DNA from: Neoscytalidium dimidiatum | Lineage: Eukaryota > Ascomycota > Dothideomycetes > Botryosphaeriales > Botryosphaeriaceae | Reading direction: 5' to 3' | Length of the DNA: 64,000 nt | Assembly: GCA_037367355.1 (NCBI GenBank) | Contig: CM074706.1 | Span: 992,001-1,056,000 of the forward strand | Shown: positions 56,831 through 64,000 of the stretch, one piece after another | Layout of the letters: every line of letters begins with the position of its first letter | Position numbering within the stretch: the first letter of the stretch is position 1 | Made by a program: the position numbers and the translations under genes | Notes under the pieces: generated by a model | What the model was told of the DNA's origin: nothing | Seen by the model: only the letters and a program-made list of their open reading frames with translations | Database searches by the model: none

Positions 56831-57655
56831 CTAGATTATAGCGAATCAACGCGCTCGAAATGCGTACGCGCCGCGAACCGTGCAGGACAAAGTCGCACCC
56901 GAACATCCGCTCACCGCCCGAGTGTCCCGCCCTAGGTATTTAACGGCGCTGTCGCCCCATTCTCCTCAGCCTTCGCATTTTTCCATTGCATTTACTCCAC
57001 CCGTAGTAGTACTATCGACTTAACACCCAACCATAACCTAAGCCTCCACCTTTTAGACTTCTATGGAACCCGTAAGTATCCCTTCCTTCGAACCGTCTCT
57101 TAATTTTAGGCATTTATATTCTCGACTACATGTTGGGATTTCCTAGGCACGTGGACATGGTTCTCTGCGTCGGTACGTAGCGCGCATCTGGGGTCGACTC
57201 GGGTGGATTCCTCCGCTCCTGCCCCCCAAATCGTGCGGCGTACGTTTGGGGTCGACTCGGGTGGATTCCTCCGCTCCTGCCCCCCAAATCGTGCGGCGTA
57301 CGTTTGGGGTCGACTCGGGTGGATTCCTCCGCTCCTGCCCCCCAAATCGTGCGGCGTACGTTTGGGGTCGACTCGGGTGGATTCCTCCGCTCCTGCCCCC
57401 CAAATCGACGATTGTTGGTCACACTCTCCCGCAGACGGTTCCTTGATTCGCACTGCGATTCTAAGGCCAGCCTCTGCGAGAAGACTGGCCGACCGGAGAT
57501 AGCGGATGAGTCAAGGCTGCTCTCAAGCGGGGGCGCTTGTCAAAGCCTGGGCGGGTGGGATTCCTAATCGCATGTGCGAGTAGGGGTTGATATTCCTTTT
57601 TTTTTTTTTTTTGCTTTCAAGGGAACCATTGGTTAATTGGTGTATATAATAATAG
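56831..57655. other. Leader region of the 57.7-kb family gene
   Basis: It contains a TATA-like TATTTAA near 56936, a C/T-rich leader, an ATGGAACCC followed at once by a good donor (GTAAGT at 57072), the 58-bp repeat array, and a long T run at 57597-57612. The arrangement resembles the DNA before the degenerate copy at 38.6-38.9 kb. A short upstream coding exon is possible but not demonstrated. Confidence 0.4.
57189..57407. repeat. 58-bp tandem repeat, 3.8 copies
   Basis: GTCGAC recurs at exactly 57193, 57251, 57309 and 57367, and the units are identical apart from the array ends. Each unit includes GGGGTCGACTCGGGTGGATT and CTGCCCCCCAAATCGTGCGG. No stop codon interrupts the array in several frames on either strand, so it creates spurious overlapping ORFs. 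Confidence 0.95.
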
Positions 57656-59347
57656 ATGGCGGCTTATCTGAATTCGGGATTGGATATCGAGGAGTCCAGA
57701 CGATGCCAATTTCTCTCTGTGAACGCCACTATGAAGTGGAGCTTGTTATGCCAATTCATTGTAGTCTGGCGCGAAAGCCGAACGCCCAATCTGCGATGTT
57801 TCGGTGACCTCTCCCAGGACGACGGTAGCAGCAAGACAAAATGCTACCTTATCATTGGGTATAACGACGTTTCGCGCGAATTCCTGGCATACTTCTACCT
57901 TCCATTAAAGATCAACAACGCCGCTAGGAAAGCCAAGCATATTTACCTAGTAATCCCTGCGGAATCCTTCGACATTGGGGCTACCGACCCGGACTCGTGC
58001 GTCAATCCGTCCGTTGGGGCATGCGATGCTCAAAGGCCCTACGAATTAGTAGAGGTAGGCGTAGATGCTGGGCCCGAACTGCTTCGTCTGCGATTCGCGC
58101 TAAAGGAGCCGGGTTACGTTCTTATGCCCGAAGCTAATGACGAGACGTCCTTAAGCAAGCGTGCCCGTGGGTTATTATTGAGCTTGGAGTCCCTGTCTCG
58201 AGCTTTAAGCTTTGACGTCTACTTTCCACACACTCAGCCGGGAGAGTGTTGGATGCGAAGCTTCTTTCGGTGCTTGTATGAAGGACCCGCTCAATCACCA
58301 GAAATCGATCGCAAGTGCACCTTTAGTGGACACCCATGCTTAACCAATGGCTGGAAGGCGTACGGCCTTCATAAAGACGACACGCTGCCATCCCGATGGA
58401 ACCCGATAACTGAGGAAAGCCCACCTTCCTACGACGAAGTCGTTAGCCCATCCCCAGAGGACCGTGGAGAGTACAGCAAAGGACAAGTTGGGCTTCAAGA
58501 GGATGGCGATGGACAGAGTGGCTCTGAAGAGAGTGGTAAAGACCGACGCGCTACCGAGGAAGACGGCTGCCGTAAACGCAAGGCTGGCGAGGCTCTATCC
58601 GATGCGGAAAGCGACGATGGACGTAAAACGGCCCGGGAGAGAAGGCGTAGTGACGAAGAGGAAGCGATCGATGGCGAGAGCAGGAACACACCGAGTGGAA
58701 CAGTCTACGACGAGACCAGTAGCGTGGCGACATGGACACAGGATGACTTCGAATCCGTGGCCCTCGACGTGTTGGTCAAGGAAAATCTCTTCTTTCCTCG
58801 ACCTCAATCAGTCTTTTTCCTCGACAGCCCCAACCGAGACCAGTTCGACGACGTTCAGTTCCGCTGGTTCGTTGACGCCGTGTTGTGGCTGAGGACCGCG
58901 TGGCACAGACAAGATAACGCCCCTGACGTTTACTTTGAAGAGCTTGGTACTCTTTGCCAGGCTATTAGGACGCGGGACAGGCACACTTTCGAGAAGACAA
59001 GGCTTCAGTGCATGGCCGATTTTGTTCGGCAAGAGCGGAAGAGTCTAACGCCGGGCACGCTTATAGTTTCGCTTGAAGGCAGAAGCAAATGGGTCCTTGA
59101 GTTTATATACAAGCGACTTGGCCCGGGATCTGATACCTTGATTGTGGACGATCTAATGGCTCTTCATAACCTAGCGGTTGATTGGATAGATGTTGGCGGC
59201 GATATTGGTCCAAAGAGCCCTGAGCTCCGAGATGAGTATACTCGTTTAGAGCTCTCTTTCGTCACCCAAATGGCTGCTTGTGTGTTGCTGGCATTTTACA
59301 AAGATGGACGAGAGTGGTACTCACAGGATAACACAAGTGTCATTTAG
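57656..59347 (+). CDS. Unrecognised multi-copy-family protein
   Basis: An intact single-exon frame of 563 aa. The N-terminal half (about 1-260) looks globular, with many Trp, Phe and Cys (LLCQFIVVWRESRTPNLRCF, ECWMRSFFRCLYEG, NGWKAYGLHKDDTLPSRW). A PPSYDEV motif follows, reminiscent of PPxY-type adaptor-binding motifs. About 280-350 is a charged low-complexity linker (Glu/Asp/Arg/Ser). The C-terminal half (about 355-563) is again globular and helical, ending in LELSFVTQMAACVLLAFYKD. There is no signal peptide, membrane helix or catalytic motif. A decayed relative lies at 38.9-40.8 kb, so this is a dispersed family. It may belong to a mobile or rapidly duplicating gene class, but no transposase-like motif was found. 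I do not recognise it. Confidence 0.7.
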   Translation: MAAYLNSGLDIEESRRCQFLSVNATMKWSLLCQFIVVWRESRTPNLRCFGDLSQDDGSSKTKCYLIIGYNDVSREFLAYFYLPLKINNAARKAKHIYLVIPAESFDIGATDPDSCVNPSVGACDAQRPYELVEVGVDAGPELLRLRFALKEPGYVLMPEANDETSLSKRARGLLLSLESLSRALSFDVYFPHTQPGECWMRSFFRCLYEGPAQSPEIDRKCTFSGHPCLTNGWKAYGLHKDDTLPSRWNPITEESPPSYDEVVSPSPEDRGEYSKGQVGLQEDGDGQSGSEESGKDRRATEEDGCRKRKAGEALSDAESDDGRKTARERRRSDEEEAIDGESRNTPSGTVYDETSSVATWTQDDFESVALDVLVKENLFFPRPQSVFFLDSPNRDQFDDVQFRWFVDAVLWLRTAWHRQDNAPDVYFEELGTLCQAIRTRDRHTFEKTRLQCMADFVRQERKSLTPGTLIVSLEGRSKWVLEFIYKRLGPGSDTLIVDDLMALHNLAVDWIDVGGDIGPKSPELRDEYTRLELSFVTQMAACVLLAFYKDGREWYSQDNTSVI

Positions 59348-60566
59348 CGCAAGCTGGGATAATCTGCCACGCCTGAGAGTTAGGGAACCATCGACAGTAA
59401 GGCCCTGCCTAGTGCGGTATTGGAGCAGTAATGGTCTTCGTCGCGGTCGGGATCAGCGACCCCGACACCGTCGCCGCCAGGGTCGTCGTGTAAGTGACGA
59501 CCATGGCAGCGAGGTCAGGGGATAAGTCTGCAAGAATAGAAATTGCGCCCACCGGAGACGTCAGGGGAGGATAAGGCGAGGGAACAGGACGAGAAAAATC
59601 CTTTGGTCCATTCTGTTCCCGGATGGCTTAGGGGAAGCTCATTCGAGACATCGAAAATGCTGGGTCAGGCCAGCAGCCGGATTCTCGCTGAGGAGCGGGA
59701 GAAGGGTGGGCGGCGGACCCTGTGTTTTTGACAGATCTGGCGGGGGAATATTGGAGATCAATATCGCCGAGAATGAAGCTCATTGGATTTTGGGGCTGAG
59801 CCTGTATATACGAGCGACCTGTCACTCCGGTTAATGTCTTTCGTGAAGTCAAAACAATAGGCGGCAGCAAGACGTCTCGTTGTCCTTGGTGGGCGCGCCA
59901 AGTCGGCCCTTCAGGGTGCCTGAGTCGTGATGGGGCGGAAAACACGATAACCAAGGGACGTGAACTCTCTGTCAGGCGGTGATCTTCACGATCCTAGATA
60001 TCCACTACGATCCTACGGAAGTTACCAGGATTTCATCAAGAAAGACGAAGCTCGATCGAATGGAAACCATGGGTAAATGAGAGTCGGGGCCACAACGAGA
60101 GCTCCAGGCAGAGTCAATCGTGTCAGGCGCCCGAGGCGGCACAGAATTCGTCGACGAGCACACGTAAGAGGGCACGGAATCAGCTGACGAAGACATTGGA
60201 GGGATAAGGCTGGTAAGCCCTCAGTGAAAGAGGTCCAAGGCTACCCGAAGGGAAGCAAACGGAAGTTGGCAACACGAGCTCCGAGGTCGTGACTATGTAG
60301 CCCTACGCATCACGCATCGGGCCGTCATGGCTGCCGAAAATCGGTGGCCCAGTTCAAAGGCACTCGACGGTAAGGCGAAGCTTTGACCAACAGAGAATCG
60401 GAGGAAGAGGTTGCTAAGAGCGCAGTGGTTGATGTTGAGTTGATCGCGACAGCAGCGGCACGAGGAAACCTGAGGTTAAATTGTGGCCGCACTAGTCGCT
60501 CGTGCTGACGCAGGGGACCCGAGAAAAGCCGGAGAAGAAGCATAGCAGATGCGACGAAGTAATGAA
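59348..60566. other. Intergenic between family gene and URM1
   Basis: 1.2 kb. A plus-strand frame ending at 59731 (with GWLRGSSFETSKMLGQASSR) is protein-like but short and unrecognised; it could be a remnant. Nothing else is supported. Confidence 0.35.
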
Positions 60567-60994
60567 TCAACCTCCGTGAAGGGTAGATACAAAGAGAATG
60601 TTGTCACCCTTTTGCACCTCGTACTGGTCCTCACCTTCAAGCTCCCAGTCTGCCTCGTTGATAAGCACCAGAATTCCAGGCCGCCTTCGAAGGGTCAGCA
60701 CGCATCCCATATCCAAACGCATCAAACTCACACTGCATCGTCAAGGACGAATAGCTCTTTCCTAGGGTCCTTCATGGTGTTTTGGCAGAGGTACCTGACT
60801 AGAAAGGCTATGTTCGCAGGCTCACCCTTCTCGTCCTTCACCGGCAGAGAAATATCATGCTTGCGTTGATTCGAGAAGAGCATTTCTAAGCCTCCGCTAT
60901 CTTCTGATTAGCTACAGCAGTGCAGAGTAGATGCGCGGCCATACGTGAATTCGACGGTGATGGGAATGCCGTTCTGGGTATTGGTTGCCGCCAT
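60567..60994 (-). CDS. URM1: Ubiquitin-related modifier Urm1
   Basis: Three exons (60994-60945, 60896-60732, 60684-60567) joined by introns of 48 and 47 nt give 110 aa. The protein reads [20 protein letters not shown], then [47 protein letters not shown], and ends VSTLHGG. The beta-grasp fold and the C-terminal di-glycine are diagnostic of Urm1. Urm1 is activated as a thiocarboxylate by the Uba4 enzyme and donates sulfur for 2-thiolation of wobble U34 in tRNA Lys, Glu and Gln; it also modifies proteins such as peroxiredoxin. The small exons and tiny introns make it easy to miss in automated annotation. It is divergent from ELP2, which acts on the same nucleotide. Confidence 0.95.
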
Positions 60995-61357
60995 GGTTGC
61001 AAGAGGAGCTGGTTTCTTCGCTGGAACGACGAGAGCTGCACGAGGAGCTGCACGAAAATGTGACCAAAGGGATACACGCAGCGGTGGCTGCTTGTTGAAT
61101 GCACGCTCAGGATGCAGTCTCTCGGTGACGGCGAGGGCAGGGCTGATGTTGTGGCGACTTAGGCAGCCTCGCGGGGAAAATTTACGCGAGCGGTTAGCGC
61201 GAAGAATTCTGTGGTGTTGACCCGTTGACCCTCCACCTTCACGGCGCCTTGCTGCGATCTACCAGTTCACATGACCGCTTCTGTTTCCTGCTGAAGCCGG
61301 CGCCAAACCGCGTAGTTCGTCTTACCGCTCGAGCACCGGCCGGGCACGTTGAGCGCC
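60995..61357. promoter_or_regulatory. Shared divergent URM1-ELP2 promoter
   Basis: 363 bp between the two start codons. It contains an 11-bp direct repeat (GAGCTGCACGA, twice at 61033-61055). There is no obvious TATA box, as is usual for housekeeping genes. Confidence 0.5.
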
Positions 61358-64000
61358 ATGGTGCAGGTGGCTTCCAATTTCATCGCCGCGGGCGGCAACA
61401 GGCAACCCAATGCTGCCGATTGGGACCAGGCCGGCTCAGGCCTGCTCGCATATGGCGCCGGCAATAATATTGTCTTGTGGAACCCTCTGGTAAGCTCCAC
61501 CTCTTGCTTTCTGTTGAGTCTACTTTTGCAGCCATGACTTCTGTTTGCGCTCCTGTTCCATTGCCCAGTGCAGTTTTGTGGCCGTGGTTTTTCGTACAGC
61601 CATCCAATTTCCCTTGCTCAGGACGGCATCATATAATATCTCTAGCCCCTTCTCAAGCTCGCCGCATTTCGTTCTATACTCACGCCTTCTTTATACCGTG
61701 TCCCAATTTAAGAGCTGTCCTAACTCAATTCTAAGGACTCATCATACCGGGGAAGTTATGCCGCTCTCACTGGTCACACCAAGACGATCAATGTAGTCAA
61801 GTTCTTCCCTACCGCAGACTCTCAGAAGACTGTTATTATCAGTGGAGCCGCCGACAATACCATCAGGATATGGGCTACGGACGCCTCCTCTCCCACAGGG
61901 TTCCAGCAGAAGGAGGTGCTGACAGCTCACACCGCATCCGTCAACACCATCGCTGTCCTTCCTGGCTCAAATATCTTCGTCTCAGGCGCAGCAGATGCTA
62001 CAATAAGAGTTTGGATGATTGATCACAAGGACAATGGCTCACTAAGTGCCGAGCTACTCCAAACGGTCGACCTTAAGCAAGACCCGAAGACGGCTTACTT
62101 TCCCCTCTCCATCGCTGTAGCTCATCTTTCACCTTCCACCCTGATCATTGCCGCTGCTGGGACGAAAAAGTATATCCAGATATACGTTCAGCAGAAATCT
62201 CGAATTACCACCTTCTCTCTGGCTGCTACACTTAAAGGCCATGAAGACTGGATACGCTCCCTAGCATTTACACTCGAGCCAGTTACATCGGATCTTCTTC
62301 TCGCCTCCGCCAGCCAGGACAAGTACACCCGTCTATGGCGCATCCATGCTGGCGAAGAGCTTCCCGCGAGTACAACGGCAATGGCCGAAGCCAACCCGGC
62401 TCTCGCCGGCAGTGTTCTCGGACGCAGTTTGCATAACAAAGCCCATAGGGTATCCGATGTAGACGACGCGCCATACTCAATCACGTTTGAAGCGTTACTT
62501 GTAGGGCATGAAGACTGGATCTACTCGGCGCACTGGAGAAGCCAAGAATCGGAAGAAGGCAGCAAACTTCAGCTCCTCACTACTTCTGCCGACAACTCGA
62601 TAGCTATCTGGGAAGCCGACGCTACATCCGGGGTTTGGATTAGCATTACACGCCTGGGTGAAATCAGCGCGCAGAAGGGCGCAACTACAGCGACGGGCAG
62701 TGTGGGCGGCTTTTGGATAGGTCTATGGTCTCCCGACGGCCGCTCAGTCGTCTCCCTCAGCCGGACAGGAGGCTGGCGACTGTGGACGCGAGGATACTCT
62801 CCCTCCCCCGACGCCGCCGAGGAGCAAGACGAGGACCGTTGGACGCAGCGCGTCGCTGTGACGGGCCACATCCGCGCCGTCCGCGACGTGAAATGGGCCC
62901 GCAACGGCTCCTACCTGCTCACCACCAGCGCCGACCAAACCACCCGGCAATTCGCACAGTGGAAGCGCGACGCCCGCACCTCCTGGCACGAGTTCTCGCG
63001 GCCGCAGATCCACGGCTACGACCTCAACTGCCTCGCGCCCCTAAACCCTCTCCGCTTCGTCTCCGGCGCCGAGGAGAAGCTGCTCCGGGTCTTCGACCAG
63101 CCGGCCGCCGTCGCGGACCTGCTCGCCCAGCAGTGTGGCATCCGCGCCGGCAGCGACGACGACGACGACGCGTCCACCGCGCCCGCCGGCGTCAAGCTCC
63201 CGGACGCGGCCAACATCCCCGTCCTCGGCCTCTCCAACAAAGCCGTCGAAACGACCGACGCGCCCGCCGACCCGGACGCGGCCCCGAACGACCCGACAAG
63301 CGGCGAGACGACGGCCAAGCGCGCGCTCGCGCTCACGCACCCGCCCACCGAGGACCACCTCTCGCGCCACCTGCTCTGGCCCGAGGCCGAGAAGCTGTAC
63401 GGCCACGGCTACGAGATCAGCGCCGCGGCGGCCGCCGCGCGCGCGGGCGACGTCGTCGCGACCGCGTGCCGCGCGACGTCCGTCGACCACGCCGTCATCC
63501 GCCTGTACGAGACGCGCGGCTGGCGGCAGGTGTCGTTCACCACGAGCAGCGAGACGGGCGAACGCGTCCCGAGCATGCGCCTGCACAGCCTGACCGTCAC
63601 CGGCCTGGCGTTCAGCGGGCGGCCCGCCTCGCCGTCCGCGCCCGCCGACGAGTTCCTCCTCAGCGTCGGCAGGGACCGCGCGTTCGGGATATGGCGGCGG
63701 CGGCGCTCGAGCGCGGACGGAAGGGGCGAGGGGGAAGCGGGACGAGAAGAGGACAAGAACGCGGGCCCGCACTTCGCCCTCCTCCACGCGCGGGAGAAAG
63801 CCCACTCCCGCATGCTGCTCGGCGGCGCGTGGGCGCCGCCCTCCCCGGCCCCTGCGCAGCCCGACCGCGTCTTCGCGACCGCCGGCCGCGACTCGAAAGT
63901 CAAGCTGTGGCGACTCGCCGCCGCCGTTCCGGACGACGGGGGCGGAGGGGGAGAGGGACGCGAGGCCCGTGTGGCGCTCTTGACCACGCTGCCCGCGCCC
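61358..64000 (+). CDS. ELP2: Elongator complex subunit 2 (partial)
   Basis: Two exons are visible: 61358-61489 and 61736 to the window edge; the frame is still open at 64000 (799 codons so far). Exon 1 gives MVQVASNFIAAGGNRQPNAA and GSGLLAYGAGNNIVLWNPL. Exon 2 contains a series of WD40 units, for example LTGHTKTINVVKFFP, GAADNTIRIWATD, LKGHEDWIRSLAF, ASQDKYTRLWRIH, LVGHEDWIYSAHW, VTGHIRAVRDVKWAR and GRDSKVKLWRL. The Elp2 signature EDHLSRHLLWPEAEKLYGHG lies near residue 580-600. Elp2 has two WD40 propellers and scaffolds the Elp123 subcomplex, which makes cm5/mcm5 side chains on tRNA wobble uridines. The first intron is long (246 nt; branch CCTAACTC). The last third is strikingly GC-rich, with acidic and Gly-rich linkers. 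Confidence 0.95.

Noticed and set aside
57189..57407. Could the 58-bp array be a CRISPR
   Set aside because: Units are directly joined with no variable spacers, and the genome is fungal.
57106..57453. Overlapping ORFs of 86-115 codons, several frames, both strands
   Set aside because: They are produced by the stop-free 58-bp repeat and have no independent support.

Overview
The window is nuclear DNA of a filamentous ascomycete (Pezizomycotina; Dothideomycetes would fit, but that is a weak inference). Genes carry short introns (about 47-120 nt, exceptionally 246 and 395 nt) with GT..AG borders and CTAAC/CTGAC-type branch points. There is a trifunctional trpC, a PTH11-type receptor remnant, a CYP51, and a degraded repeat copy that looks RIP-mutated. 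All exon structures below were read by eye from splice signals plus protein-family continuity.

Left part (1-18.1 kb): a YOX1-like homeobox gene (2.9-4.8 kb) and one small conserved gene of unknown function (8.1-8.7 kb) lie in otherwise gene-poor DNA, including a 9.4 kb stretch without a recognisable gene.

Core housekeeping block (18.1-37.5 kb): ARP2 and BZZ1 in tandem (both Arp2/3 actin machinery), DBP5 (mRNA export), a DUF202 membrane protein, trpC (tryptophan synthesis, with a Gcn4/CpcA-type site upstream), a Ctr copper transporter (with a Mac1-like site upstream), a conserved secreted protein, and MBP1 (G1/S transcription factor). MCB sites (ACGCGT) sit close upstream of both MBP1 and the homeobox gene.

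Accessory block (38.5-60.5 kb): a degenerate copy (38.9-40.8 kb) of the unrecognised gene at 57.7-59.3 kb; five copies of a short palindromic interspersed repeat between 42.1 and 47.5 kb, four of them arranged as two inverted dimers; a secreted berberine-bridge-type oxidase bracketed by repeat copies; a GPI-type small secreted protein; a CYP51 sterol demethylase; a coiled-coil protein with a C-terminal Zn2Cys6-like cluster; a 5'-truncated PTH11-like membrane protein; and a 58-bp tandem repeat.

Right end (60.5-64 kb): URM1 and ELP2 are divergent from a 363-bp shared promoter. Both act in mcm5s2U modification of tRNA wobble uridine. ELP2 runs off the window. No rRNA, tRNA or CRISPR array was seen.
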